NCBI GenBank assembly: GCA_905210485.1
Contig: CAJLXA010000004.1
Coordinates: 1-64,000 of the forward strand
Direction of reading: 5' to 3'
DNA: 64,000 nt
From: an uncultured Eubacteriales bacterium
GTDB taxonomy: Bacteria > Bacillota > Clostridia > Oscillospirales > CAG-272
Part shown: positions 48,425-57,889 of the stretch, piece by piece
Layout of the letters: the number at the start of each line of letters is the position of its first letter
How positions within the stretch are numbered: position 1 is the stretch's first letter
Made by a program: the position numbers and the translations under genes
The notes under the pieces: generated by a model
The model's database searches: none
What the model saw: only the letters and a program-made list of their open reading frames with translations
What the model was told of the DNA's origin: nothing

Positions 48425-50533
48425 TTATTTTTCTTCGTTCTTATATTCAAACGAAATGTGGTACTGGTCGGAAGTATCGTCATAGAGTTCTTCCATCACT
48501 TTGTCAAACAGAACGCCTACTTTCACGTTTTCCATGTTTCCGTAGGTGTCTTTCACATAATCGTCGACGCTGTTGTACCACTTCAGATTGAGGTAGTTCA
48601 CAATGGATTCGCCGTACTGCATAATGTATGTGTAGTACTGCGCGTTGTTCTGGTTCACCTGTGCTTCCAGGTTTGCCTCGATCGTCTTCATATCTTCTTT
48701 TGTAATGGATACGCCGAGTTTTTCCGCAATGGTATAAATGATGAGACGGGGTTTCAGTGCGTCAATGGCCATAGCGTCAACGGCTTCGCGGATTTTGTCT
48801 TTTGATTCCGCTTTAGTGGTATGCTGAAGCCATTCTTCAAAATCGGTATAGGTGTTGTCGCCGTCTTTCACGCTACCGCTGTTCGTCACATAAAAAGTGT
48901 AGCGCTGATTCTGATAGTATTCTTTATAATAATCGTCTTTCAGCGACTGCGGTACGTCCACCGTTGCATTGGCCGCAAAGAGCTTCCACATAGCGGTGAT
49001 GGCGTTCTGCTTTTTGGTTGCCTCTTCGTAAAGCGAGAGATACTGCGCCACGGCATAATCCACAACGGCATCTTCTTCGGTTCCGAGCGTATTGCCGTCT
49101 TTATCGGTGTAAACGCCGTCTTTCAGCGTGAAGAGTTCTTTGCCGTAATAGTTGTTGTAATACTTGGTTTCGGTAACCGTATCGCCGTCTTTGGTCTCCG
49201 ATTTATAGAGATAGAGATACAGTTTATTGCCGTTTTTGTCGGAGGCGTTGTTGGCGAGGGAGGAATCGGCCAGCTTCTCAAGCGTGACCTTTTCTTCGGG
49301 GGTCTTTACGCCGGCGATATAATAATCGTAGGTGACTTCCTTACGGTCTTCACCTTCACCCTCGGTCACCGTTACTGTGTTCCATTCGGCAGTGTAAGCA
49401 GACGCAACCTTGTATTCGAGTTTGACTTCCTCTGAAGTAAGCGTCACGCCCTCATCGTCGGCTTTATACAGCGTTTTGGTCGACGAATTGAAAGCGTTAC
49501 CCGATTCGTCGATATACATCTGTTTTGTAATGGTATAGGACGAACCGACCTTGCGTTCGCCGTCCTTAATGTCGTTATAGATCCACTGTTTCACATCTTC
49601 CAGCGGGATCGACGCCATATCGAGGATATACGCGTCCTTGCCGATATCCTTTACCGATACTTCGGTTGCGGCGTCATCGGTCTTGGTGTACTTCGCGGTC
49701 AGCGTCACTTTAACGAGGTCATGCTTCAGAACCACGTGTTCGCTGTCGGCGAGTTTCGACGCGGAAACCAGCTGTTTGCCGACGAGTGCGGCATGGAGCG
49801 CGGAGGACACCGCGTTGTTTTCATAATAGGGATCGAAAGAAACGCCGCCGGAAAGCGTGTTCTTCGAGAAATCGTAGCTCCAGTTCTTTTCGGTGGAGGT
49901 TTTGCCGTCGGAGAGTTTCGTATAGTAGATGGTGAACAGGTCGTTTTCGCCGAGCGTGAGATCGGTCATGGGCATTTTCGCAACCGAGATCGTCAGTTTC
50001 AGCGTGGTATCGGCGCCGTTCGTTTCGTCAAGGGTCAGCGTTTGTTTCTTATCCACGGTGGCGGCCTTCATTTTGGCGGTCGTCGTATATTCGGTGCCGA
50101 CCTTGGCGCCTTCTTCGGTTCCCATAAGTTCAACAATCTTCTTATAAATGACGAGTTCAACGTCTTTATAATCGGTTTCGGCCTTATTCAGGTCGATTTC
50201 CAGAGAATCGTTATCATAAACGTTGGTATCCTTATCGTCGTCGCCCTTCTGGGTGCCGTCCACATGAATCGTCAGAACGTCCTTGTTCTGTACTTTTTCA
50301 TCGGTCTTGCGGTTTTCCTTGGCGGCGGCAAGCGCGGCAAGGAAATCGTGCTTGGCGTCGGCCGTCGTCGCCACGGTATAGGCCTCGGCCGTGATGGTCT
50401 GACCTTTGAGAAGGCCGTCGAGGTCGATCGTCACGTAAGCGGACGACTTCTTATAGTTGAAAGAGCAGGAGGTCATTGCGAGGCTGAAGAGCATCACAAG
50501 AACCAAAAGGAGACTTGTCACGGTTTTTTTCAT
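48425..50533 (-). CDS. Large trigger-factor-like lipoprotein
   Basis: The 702-residue protein has a signal sequence and lipobox ending AMTSCSF. The long N-terminal part (about 30-480) is beta-rich and strongly Lys/Asp/Thr-rich with three or so repeated FKBP-insert-like units (VGTEYTTTAKM, VGSSYTITKQM, and the EGEDRKEVTYDYYI loop). The C-terminal helical domain (about 500-700) resembles trigger factor and the 45262 protein (PRLIIYTIAEKLGVSITKED; KVGVLFDKVMEEL). It is predicted to be an extracytoplasmic holdase/foldase; this is inferred. It has its own promoter with a dyad and a terminator, so it is monocistronic. Confidence 0.8.
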   Translation of the reverse strand: MKKTVTSLLLVLVMLFSLAMTSCSFNYKKSSAYVTIDLDGLLKGQTITAEAYTVATTADAKHDFLAALAAAKENRKTDEKVQNKDVLTIHVDGTQKGDDDKDTNVYDNDSLEIDLNKAETDYKDVELVIYKKIVELMGTEEGAKVGTEYTTTAKMKAATVDKKQTLTLDETNGADTTLKLTISVAKMPMTDLTLGENDLFTIYYTKLSDGKTSTEKNWSYDFSKNTLSGGVSFDPYYENNAVSSALHAALVGKQLVSASKLADSEHVVLKHDLVKVTLTAKYTKTDDAATEVSVKDIGKDAYILDMASIPLEDVKQWIYNDIKDGERKVGSSYTITKQMYIDESGNAFNSSTKTLYKADDEGVTLTSEEVKLEYKVASAYTAEWNTVTVTEGEGEDRKEVTYDYYIAGVKTPEEKVTLEKLADSSLANNASDKNGNKLYLYLYKSETKDGDTVTETKYYNNYYGKELFTLKDGVYTDKDGNTLGTEEDAVVDYAVAQYLSLYEEATKKQNAITAMWKLFAANATVDVPQSLKDDYYKEYYQNQRYTFYVTNSGSVKDGDNTYTDFEEWLQHTTKAESKDKIREAVDAMAIDALKPRLIIYTIAEKLGVSITKEDMKTIEANLEAQVNQNNAQYYTYIMQYGESIVNYLNLKWYNSVDDYVKDTYGNMENVKVGVLFDKVMEELYDDTSDQYHISFEYKNEEK

Positions 50534-50586
50534 GGTGATTCCTCTTTTATAATGAAACTTTATTTTTCCGACGGCAAAAAGCCGAC

Positions 50587-50633
50587 TATATGGTTTTACT
50601 CAACTATTATACCATATAATTTTTAAAATGCAA
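50587..50633 (-). promoter_or_regulatory. Promoter with overlapping dyad of the 48425 gene
   Basis: Minus strand TTGCAT (50628-50633), 16-base spacer, TATAAT (50606-50611). An 8-bp dyad TATATGGT-N16-ACCATATA (50587-50594 with 50611-50618) flanks and overlaps the -10. Confidence 0.6.
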
Positions 50634-50716
50634 ATGTTTTTTTCATATTCGCCGTATTTTTCAGAATATTTTCACGAAACGTTGTATTTTTCCACAAAAA
50701 TCGGTTATTTTTTCCA

Positions 50717-52738
50717 TCATTCGCCGTATTTCACGGCGTCTTTTACGGTTTCACCGTCGGCCATCCGCAACAGATAAGCGGTCATCGTTTTCACAATGGG
50801 GTTTTCAATATAGAAGAAAGCGGTTCCGGATTCCTTTCCTTCCTCCGCAATATACACAAGGGTGCGGTTCACGGAATACGGGATAAACCGGTAAACGAAC
50901 GTGCGGTGGTCTGTCAGCGTAACGGTGAGGGTCAGTACGGCTTCGCCGTTTTCCGCAAGATCCCGGCGCTGCTCCTGCGTCAGATCGGAAATACCGGCGT
51001 ATTCCTGCAATAAAAGGTAATAATAAAACGATTCAAAGGAACTGTAGTCATACTGCGACGTATCGGTGCCGCTATTGTCGGTGACCGTCATCGGAAGCGT
51101 GGTATAGACGGTCTTTCCGCCTTCGGTTCTGGTTCTGACGCTTTTCACGTCGAAAAGGACGCTTTTGCGAAGGTCGCTGTATGTGATGTCAAAACGGATT
51201 TTATCAAAAAGAGCGGTATAACTGGAGATCAGCGTGGGTTTTACCCATGTGTACAGGTCATAATCCAGAAATTTCAGCGTATCCGCCTGCACGACGGCAA
51301 TGATGTCGTAATATTCGCTTTCGACGTAATAGGTGCCGTCATCGTTTTTCTGCCCGATCCGCAGGACAATCTCGGTGTAATCTTCCTCGTCTATCGTTAC
51401 GCTGTTGGAAACGATAGTAGACAAAGCGTCCGACGTCGATTCGTTGATCTTATATTTTTTCGGAACACGATAACGCAACGTCGTATAAAGGGAGAGGTCC
51501 TCGCGGTCGGCGGCGGTAACGCCGATTTTGTACACCGAATCGCCGGTGAGGGAAGCAAAACCGGAGAGAATGTTCATGATGACGTTATCGTTCGTCGTGT
51601 AAGAGGTGAGCGCAGAGGGACCGTCGAAGCGGTAGAGCGGATTGCCGAAGAACGGATCCCGATCCGCCGATCCCGGTACGAACGAAAACGCAACGCCCGT
51701 TTCGGTCTCCAGTACATATTCCACCTTGTTTACCGTATAGGTCTCGGTCACATGCACCGTTTCGCCCGCCGTATTCTGCACATCGTACAGACGCGCGGCG
51801 CGGACGCCGTCCAGCGCTTCGCCGATCGGAAGTCCTTTCAGAGCGGAGGCAATGAATGCGCTGCCGGACGCGCCGAGGCGGTAACGCGCGGTATATTCGG
51901 CCGTCACCGTTTCGGTATCCGTATCGGAACGGGTCGTCGTACGGATAACGCGCACAGCCACGATCACGCCGTTCTTATCGGGAACGGTGCCGCTTTCGCG
52001 GCGCGTGGCCTTTTCCACGGAAAATCCGTCGACAAAATAAGACGCATACTGCTGGGATTCGGCAGGAGCGAGAACCGCGGAAACAAATTGCCCCGCGCCG
52101 CCGTTCACAAGATCGCCGAGCGTCGGCGACAGAGTGACGTAGATGGTGTCGCGCCCTTCGACGCGGCAATAATAACCGTTTTTGTCCGCGGTCATATCGC
52201 CGATATAAACACGGTAGGTCGTTCCGTTCTCGGAGAGCGTTTTCCCGTAGGTTTCAAGTTCAAAATAAGAGGGGTCGTCCTCTTGCGCAAGGCCGTACGA
52301 AGAATAAAGCGCGGCGGCGTCCTCTCCCTGCGCGACGCGGATGCGGACAAACGCGTTTCCGGTCGCGGAAACGGCGGAACTGACGGTCTCTTCATTGATA
52401 ACGAGATCGGTATACTGTTTTCCGTTCTTTTCGATAAGAAAATCCAGATAATTATCCGCCGCGGGGTGAACGAGCGAATAGGTTTCCTTTTGATTTTTGA
52501 ATGTGATCTTCTTTATATTTTTGCTGTAATCGCCGTCTTTCGGTGTATTACGGGTGAACGGGCCGATCAGGGTGACGTTATTGTACCGCGTACCCTCTCC
52601 GTCTTCCGGTTTCACGGAGGAACTGTCCTCTTCTTCACGGTCGGTGAGAGACAAAGGAAGCACGACGGCAACGCCGATCAGGACAAGCGAAAGAAGAACG
52701 GCCGCAAGAACGATAAAGAATTTTTTCTGTTGTTGCAT
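50717..52738 (-). CDS. DUF4340 domain protein of the Gld-type ABC operon
   Basis: The 673-residue protein (GGAGG before the ATG) has one N-terminal membrane helix and a long extracytoplasmic beta-rich part with two DUF4340-like repeats (KKITFKNQKETYSLVHP, RKSVLFDVKSVRTR). DUF4340 proteins accompany GldG-type ABC systems in many bacteria and may form part of the extracellular complex. It is the last gene of the operon, eleven bases after the GldG-like gene. Function is unknown. Confidence 0.85.
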   Translation of the reverse strand: MQQQKKFFIVLAAVLLSLVLIGVAVVLPLSLTDREEEDSSSVKPEDGEGTRYNNVTLIGPFTRNTPKDGDYSKNIKKITFKNQKETYSLVHPAADNYLDFLIEKNGKQYTDLVINEETVSSAVSATGNAFVRIRVAQGEDAAALYSSYGLAQEDDPSYFELETYGKTLSENGTTYRVYIGDMTADKNGYYCRVEGRDTIYVTLSPTLGDLVNGGAGQFVSAVLAPAESQQYASYFVDGFSVEKATRRESGTVPDKNGVIVAVRVIRTTTRSDTDTETVTAEYTARYRLGASGSAFIASALKGLPIGEALDGVRAARLYDVQNTAGETVHVTETYTVNKVEYVLETETGVAFSFVPGSADRDPFFGNPLYRFDGPSALTSYTTNDNVIMNILSGFASLTGDSVYKIGVTAADREDLSLYTTLRYRVPKKYKINESTSDALSTIVSNSVTIDEEDYTEIVLRIGQKNDDGTYYVESEYYDIIAVVQADTLKFLDYDLYTWVKPTLISSYTALFDKIRFDITYSDLRKSVLFDVKSVRTRTEGGKTVYTTLPMTVTDNSGTDTSQYDYSSFESFYYYLLLQEYAGISDLTQEQRRDLAENGEAVLTLTVTLTDHRTFVYRFIPYSVNRTLVYIAEEGKESGTAFFYIENPIVKTMTAYLLRMADGETVKDAVKYGE

Positions 52739-52748
52739 ACCTGCCTCC

Positions 52749-54431
52749 TTACAGATGTTTACGGCGCAGAACGATATACGCCGCGGCGGCGGGGACGATC
52801 AGCGCGGGAAGCACAAAAACGAATATTGTCCAGCCGGCTTTGCCGCCCGTTGTCAGGGGATACATGGTGCGCACGCATTTATAACCCGTTTTCGTGCCGA
52901 TGTCGGTTTCGGTGACGATCTTGTCGTCACCGCGGCGGAAGACATAGGTGACGTTCTCCACCGCGTCGTCGCTTTCATAACGTTTGCCGCCGTAATTTGC
53001 GGAATTGAGGTCGGTGGCGGAACCGAGATCGGAAGAAGCATAAACGTCGGTCATCGTCAGAACGCGGAGAGCGGCCGCGAGAATGTCGCGGTTACCGTAC
53101 GCACTGCTGCCGAGATAGGTTTCGTCAAGAATTTCGCTCGTGCCGAACGCGCCGAGATAGGAATAGGTATAGGTGCCGTCTTCGGCAAAATAGGCGGTAA
53201 CGCCCAGCATCGCCAGCGTATATCCCTCGTCTTCCGACAGGATGTCCCCGCTTGTCATGTCATAGGCGCGCACCTTGTCGGGCGCCAGAAGAAACGGCGA
53301 AATCTTCCTTGAAACGCGATCGGTAAGATTTTTCTCGGTAACGTCGCGCCATGTGGAAGACAGGGAGGACGTACGCGGAACGACGGTACGCGGAGCGGCC
53401 GTAAGATTGGAAACGGCGGAATACAGCGCATTGGAGACAGGCGACGTCGTTTTGTCGGTATACACGGCCGAGAGCTTTTCCCGCTCACTGCCGATCACCG
53501 ACGCGTCACGGTAACGGATCACGTCGTCATTCACGGCAATGCCCCACGAAGAAAGGTAATCTCCGATGGCGGGAAGTGAAGACATGGGTGTGCCGGGATC
53601 GCGGAAGAAGAGCATACTGCCGCGCGCTTCAAGATAGCGGTCGATCTTTTCGACGGCGGGGCGGCTGTAGTAGCCGGTATAATCTCCGTCGCCGTAATCG
53701 GTCGTCGGCCCGTTCATGATAAGCAGAACGCAGTCGTCGGGGATTGCTTCTGCCCGGTCGAGGTCGATCGTTGCAACGCGCATACCGAGATCCTGCAGGA
53801 GATTATAAAACGAGGTCAGAGAAGCATTGCCCGGATTCTCATTGTTATCCGGATCGTAGACGGTCTCCCCGTGACCGACCGTGAAATACGCGCAGGGGAC
53901 GGGAACACCGGTCACCGAAAGAATCATGGTGGCCAGCTGATACTCGCCTTTATAGGCGTAGTATTCGCCCTCTTCGTCAAGGCTGTAGAAAATCTGGGAC
54001 GCGGCGATACGCACTTTTTTCTCGTAACTGACGATAACGTCATCCTTTGTCAGTTCGCTCGCCGTCGTGGTCTTATAGGCGTCGGCGGCATGCGGGTCGC
54101 GGGAGAGGGAAAGCGTTTCCACATGGATGTTTTCCAGTTGCGAGGACAGTTTTTTCGCCGTGATGTAAACGGGACGGAGAAGAGAATCGCCGAGAAGAAT
54201 GTCCGGATCGGCGCAGAACGTGATCGTTACGTCCCCCTCCACGTTTTTCAGTTCCTCCGTCATTTTCGGGGACAAAGTGTAAATCCCCTCGGTTGTCATA
54301 TCGCCGAAGAAGTTATTTTCACGCACAAGATAAAAGAGAAAGAGATTGCCCGCAAGGCAAAGAAGGACGGCGACCGCCGTTACGGCGCGAAGAAACCATG
54401 TGCGTTTCTTCCTGTTTTTTAACAGTGTCAT
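52749..54431 (-). CDS. GldG-family extracytoplasmic ABC component, copy 1
   Basis: The 560-residue protein (ATG at 54431, after GGAG) has a membrane helix near each end (about 13-36 and 527-552) and an extracytoplasmic GldG/ABC_transp_aux domain between them. Landmarks are GIYTLSPKMTEELKNVEGDV near the start, then PCAYFTVGHGETVYD, CVLLIMNGPTTDYGDG and YLEARGSMLFFRDPGT. It resembles the next gene upstream in layout (HGE-x motif, LLI-x-N-x-P), so they are tandem paralogues. With the ATPase and permease it should form a Gld-type transport or energising complex; its substrate is not known. Confidence 0.87.
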   Translation of the reverse strand: MTLLKNRKKRTWFLRAVTAVAVLLCLAGNLFLFYLVRENNFFGDMTTEGIYTLSPKMTEELKNVEGDVTITFCADPDILLGDSLLRPVYITAKKLSSQLENIHVETLSLSRDPHAADAYKTTTASELTKDDVIVSYEKKVRIAASQIFYSLDEEGEYYAYKGEYQLATMILSVTGVPVPCAYFTVGHGETVYDPDNNENPGNASLTSFYNLLQDLGMRVATIDLDRAEAIPDDCVLLIMNGPTTDYGDGDYTGYYSRPAVEKIDRYLEARGSMLFFRDPGTPMSSLPAIGDYLSSWGIAVNDDVIRYRDASVIGSEREKLSAVYTDKTTSPVSNALYSAVSNLTAAPRTVVPRTSSLSSTWRDVTEKNLTDRVSRKISPFLLAPDKVRAYDMTSGDILSEDEGYTLAMLGVTAYFAEDGTYTYSYLGAFGTSEILDETYLGSSAYGNRDILAAALRVLTMTDVYASSDLGSATDLNSANYGGKRYESDDAVENVTYVFRRGDDKIVTETDIGTKTGYKCVRTMYPLTTGGKAGWTIFVFVLPALIVPAAAAYIVLRRKHL

Positions 54432-54447
54432 GTTTTTCTCCTTTTCA

Positions 54448-55905
54448 TCAGCGTTTTCTGCGATACAGGCATACGGCGGTCGCAGTACCCGCCAGAAGAA
54501 GCGGCAAAACGGCAACCATCAGAATAAAGATACGATTGGCGGTACCCACCGTCAGATTGTCGAGCGCGGCGGTTTCAATCGGGAGAACGGTACAACCGGC
54601 GGGTGCCGTCGGACAGCCGTACTCTGCAAGCAATGCATAAAAAAGGTCGCTGTTGCCGTAGTTTTTGCTGTTTATAACATCGTCGTAATTCATATACCCA
54701 CTGGCGGCAAGATAGAGTTTTCCGCCGGCGGCGGTGTCCGCCATTGCCGACAGAACCTTCTTTCCGCGCCCCTCCGACGCCGTTTCGGCGGTATCGGACG
54801 TAAAGAGAACAGGATATACGGCCGCCCCTTTGTCGTTATCCTGATACAGCGTCAGGGGAGCGGCGTCGCGGTAAACGACGCGCGCTGCATTGTATTTCTG
54901 CGCCGTTTCGCCCACGGACGCGCCCTTGCCGTCGGCGGCATAAACGGCGGCGGCGGTCTTTCCGTCGCGGGTGATGCCGTTTTCATAATCGTACAGGAGT
55001 TCGTCCGAGAACGAAAGACCGTATTTCAGAAGCAGGCTCCGCAGATTCGTCATGCGCCGGCAGGCGTCGTTTGCCGCGTCGAAAGTCAGGTAAAGGCGAC
55101 CGCCGCCGTCTATATAACTTTCAAGGCGGGAGAGTTCGGTTTTTACCGTACTGCCCTCTCCGGCTTTTTCAAAATCGTAGAGCGGATTGGATATGATAAG
55201 AAGCGCGCAATCGTCGGGAACGTCGGACTCGGAAAGTCTCACGGTTCCGACGCGGTAGCCGGACAATACCAGTTTTGTCGTAAGGCCGGAGATCGCAAAA
55301 TTTTCCCCGTGATCGACAGTGAAATAAGCGGTAGGGTGATCTTCGCTTTTCGTCTGCACCCACAGGCAGGCGGCGGCAAAGACCTCTTCGCCGTTATAGG
55401 CGGTGATCTCGCGGTTCGCGTTCAGAATAAAAAAGTCGGAGAGGGAGAAATGGCGCAGGTCCTCTTCGCTTTCAAAGATGACCGAGGTTTCGGACAGGGT
55501 GACTTCCTGACCTTTATCCCGGAATTTTTCTTCATACGCAAGAACGGCGCGGTGATCGGTATAGATGCTGTAGGGCGTGAGAAGCTCCACCTTGTCGGGA
55601 TAGGCGGCGGCATATTGCTTCGCGGTTTCATACACAAGGCGGTAGGCGGTATTTTTTTCAAGGTCGGCCTCGGTCATGCAAAACCGCACCGCAACTTTGT
55701 GTTCCGCAGCGGCGAACTTTTCCGCCATGGAATCGCCGATCTCATGCGTATATTTATCGGCGGTGTAAAAATACCACGAAAAGCGCGTGGCGAGCGCGTA
55801 TACGAGAATATTCAGAACGAGAACGACGCCGAGAAACAAAGCCGTTGTCATACGGCCGATTCCGCGCCGCGACAGGCGCGACAGGGATTTCATCGGAAAC
55901 TGCAT
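54448..55905 (-). CDS. GldG-family extracytoplasmic ABC component, copy 2
   Basis: The 485-residue protein (ATG at 55905, after GAGGAGG) has an N-terminal membrane helix (about 20-42), a GldG-type domain with CLWVQTKSEDHPTAYFTVDHGENF, DDCALLIISNPLYDF and YIDGGGRLYLTFDAAND, and a C-terminal helix with a basic tail (CLYRRKR). It precedes the longer GldG paralogue by 16 bases and follows the permease by 14. Two GldG proteins in one operon may form a heteromeric extracytoplasmic unit; that is inference. Confidence 0.87.
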   Translation of the reverse strand: MQFPMKSLSRLSRRGIGRMTTALFLGVVLVLNILVYALATRFSWYFYTADKYTHEIGDSMAEKFAAAEHKVAVRFCMTEADLEKNTAYRLVYETAKQYAAAYPDKVELLTPYSIYTDHRAVLAYEEKFRDKGQEVTLSETSVIFESEEDLRHFSLSDFFILNANREITAYNGEEVFAAACLWVQTKSEDHPTAYFTVDHGENFAISGLTTKLVLSGYRVGTVRLSESDVPDDCALLIISNPLYDFEKAGEGSTVKTELSRLESYIDGGGRLYLTFDAANDACRRMTNLRSLLLKYGLSFSDELLYDYENGITRDGKTAAAVYAADGKGASVGETAQKYNAARVVYRDAAPLTLYQDNDKGAAVYPVLFTSDTAETASEGRGKKVLSAMADTAAGGKLYLAASGYMNYDDVINSKNYGNSDLFYALLAEYGCPTAPAGCTVLPIETAALDNLTVGTANRIFILMVAVLPLLLAGTATAVCLYRRKR

Positions 55906-55919
55906 ACGGGCCTCCTCTG

Positions 55920-56624
55920 TCAGGACGTGCGACGTCTGTCAAACACGCGCACTGTGAAAAAGAGGAAGACGGCCGTCACGGAAAGATAATAGATCAGCGC
56001 CGCGATGTCGAAAATGCCGCTCGTAAAGTTGCCGAAACGGGAGAAAACCGAAAAGCACTCGAAAACAAAGCGGATTCCGTAACCGCTGAACAGCGTGGCA
56101 AGCAGGGAAAGGAGGAGGAAAACAAGAAGAATTCCCATGGTACCGATCGCGGCCGCCAACTGATTTTCGGTAACGGAAGATACGAAGACGCCGACGGCGA
56201 TAAAACACATGCCGGCAAGGAGCACCGCGAAATAGTTACCGAACAGCATGGCGGTTTTCACGGCGGCATAGCGGTAGAGAATCAGAAAGTAAAGCGACGA
56301 AACGGTATGCGAAGCGAAAAACAGCGTGAACGCCGCGAGGAATTTTCCCATCACCATTCCGGTAAGCGAAACGGGAGAAGTCAGAAGAAGCTGCTCCGTG
56401 CGTTGCTTTTTTTCTTCGCTGAACAGTTTCATCGTGAGAAGCGGAAGAAGAACGACAAAGGCGTACAGCATTGTCGTATAGTAGGCCGTAACGTCGGCGC
56501 TCATCTGAAAAAGCGTCGTGTAGCAGAACACCGCGCCGGCAACCGCCAGAAATACGCCGAGATAAATATATCCCAGCGGGGTCGTGAAATAGGCGCGCAT
56601 TTCTCTCTTATATATGGCTTTCAT
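55920..56624 (-). CDS. ABC-2 type permease (GldF-like)
   Basis: The 234-residue membrane protein starts MKAIYKREMRAYFTTPLGYI, the typical GldF start, has six hydrophobic helices and a cytoplasmic loop after helix 2 with KLFSEEKKQRTEQLLLTSPVS, the coupling segment of this family. It lies four bases after the ATPase gene, so translation is coupled. Confidence 0.92.
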   Translation of the reverse strand: MKAIYKREMRAYFTTPLGYIYLGVFLAVAGAVFCYTTLFQMSADVTAYYTTMLYAFVVLLPLLTMKLFSEEKKQRTEQLLLTSPVSLTGMVMGKFLAAFTLFFASHTVSSLYFLILYRYAAVKTAMLFGNYFAVLLAGMCFIAVGVFVSSVTENQLAAAIGTMGILLVFLLLSLLATLFSGYGIRFVFECFSVFSRFGNFTSGIFDIAALIYYLSVTAVFLFFTVRVFDRRRTS

Positions 56625-56628
56625 ACTG

Positions 56629-57591
56629 TCACCTCTTCGCTTTCTTTACGGGAGATACCTGTCCGTCCACAAGGCGGAGGAAAATTTCTTCCAGATCCAT
56701 TTCGGCCTTTTCAAATCCGAGAAGCGGCCAGTCTTCACGGGCACAGAGATAAAATATGGATTTTCTGATGTCCACACCGGGCTCGCTTTCGATGGTATAC
56801 ACATAGGCGTCGCCCTCGCGGGTGTCGCCCGCCACGGCGCTACGGATACCGCCGACTTTGCGGAGCGCGGAAAGCACCGCGCTTCTCTGCGGCGCGGAAA
56901 TGCGGGCGCGGAAGCGGTTATGCCCCTCGATCGTGCGGGTGAGATCATCGGTCCGCGCGTCCGCGACGAGAACGCCGCGGTCAATGATAAGAATCCGTTC
57001 GCAGACAGCTTGTACTTCCGACAGGATATGGGTGCTGAGGATCACGGTATGGCTCTTGGAAAGATGGCGGAGGAGATTGCGCACCTCGATGATCTGTTTC
57101 GGATCCAGTCCCACCGTCGGTTCGTCGAAGATCAGAACGGGCGGATTGCCGACCAGCGCCTCCGCGATACCGACGCGCTGGCGATAGCCTTTCGACAGGT
57201 TGCGGATAAGGCGCGGACGCACCTCGGAGAGCCTGACGGCGTCGCATATTTCGTCAAGATGTTCCTTTTTCGGAAAGGTACAGCCTTTCAGTTCATATAC
57301 GAATCCGAGATATTCGTCCACCGTCATATCGGGGTAGAGCGGCGGCTGTTCGGGCAGGTAGCCGATCTTCTTCTTTGCGGCAAAGGGGTCGTCCTGAATG
57401 TCGATACCGTCGACCGATGCCGTACCCGACGTGGGAGCAAGATAGCCGGTAAGAATATTCATGGTCGTACTTTTCCCGGCGCCGTTCGGGCCGAGGAGGC
57501 CGACGATCTCTCCCTCTCCGATCTCAAAACTCACGTCGTCAAGTGCCGTGTTACCGCCGTAGCGCTTTACAAGATGTTCTGCTTTTATCAT
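56629..57591 (-). CDS. ABC transporter ATP-binding protein (GldA-like)
   Basis: The 320-residue ATPase begins MIKAEHLVKRYGGNTALDDV. It has Walker A GPNGAGKSTT (about 37-46), signature LSKGYRQR, Walker B VLIFDEPTVGLD and H-loop STHILSEV, followed by a C-terminal DUF4162-like domain (FRARISAPQRSAVL) usual for ATPases pairing with ABC-2 permeases. It heads the Gld-type operon (ATPase, permease, GldG, GldG, DUF4340). Confidence 0.94.
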   Translation of the reverse strand: MIKAEHLVKRYGGNTALDDVSFEIGEGEIVGLLGPNGAGKSTTMNILTGYLAPTSGTASVDGIDIQDDPFAAKKKIGYLPEQPPLYPDMTVDEYLGFVYELKGCTFPKKEHLDEICDAVRLSEVRPRLIRNLSKGYRQRVGIAEALVGNPPVLIFDEPTVGLDPKQIIEVRNLLRHLSKSHTVILSTHILSEVQAVCERILIIDRGVLVADARTDDLTRTIEGHNRFRARISAPQRSAVLSALRKVGGIRSAVAGDTREGDAYVYTIESEPGVDIRKSIFYLCAREDWPLLGFEKAEMDLEEIFLRLVDGQVSPVKKAKR

Positions 57592-57850
57592 GGAGTTCCT
57601 TTCTCTTTGTCACAGGCGGGGCGCAACGCCCCGGCGACGCCGGCAAAAAATCGGGGCAGATTGCTTCCGGCGGTGCGACGGAAAATGAAAAAACAAAAAT
57701 TGTACTTTAAATATTGTAGCATTGAAATATAAACAAATTGTGAACTCCGCCGTATTTCTATGTGAAAGTTGGGAACATATCCGCAAAAAGCGACGATTTT
57801 TTCGGGTAAAATGTCCATGGAACGACAAAACGACATAAAACGATAAAAGA

Positions 57851-57876
57851 AAAGACCGGGAAAACACCCGGTCTTT
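57851..57876 (-). terminator. Terminator of the fakB-fakA operon
   Basis: Ten-bp stem (AAAGACCGGG at 57851-57860 with CCCGGTCTTT at 57867-57876), loop AAAACA, then a T-rich tract on the minus strand. Confidence 0.85.
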
Positions 57877-57889
57877 CGGAAACGTCGGT

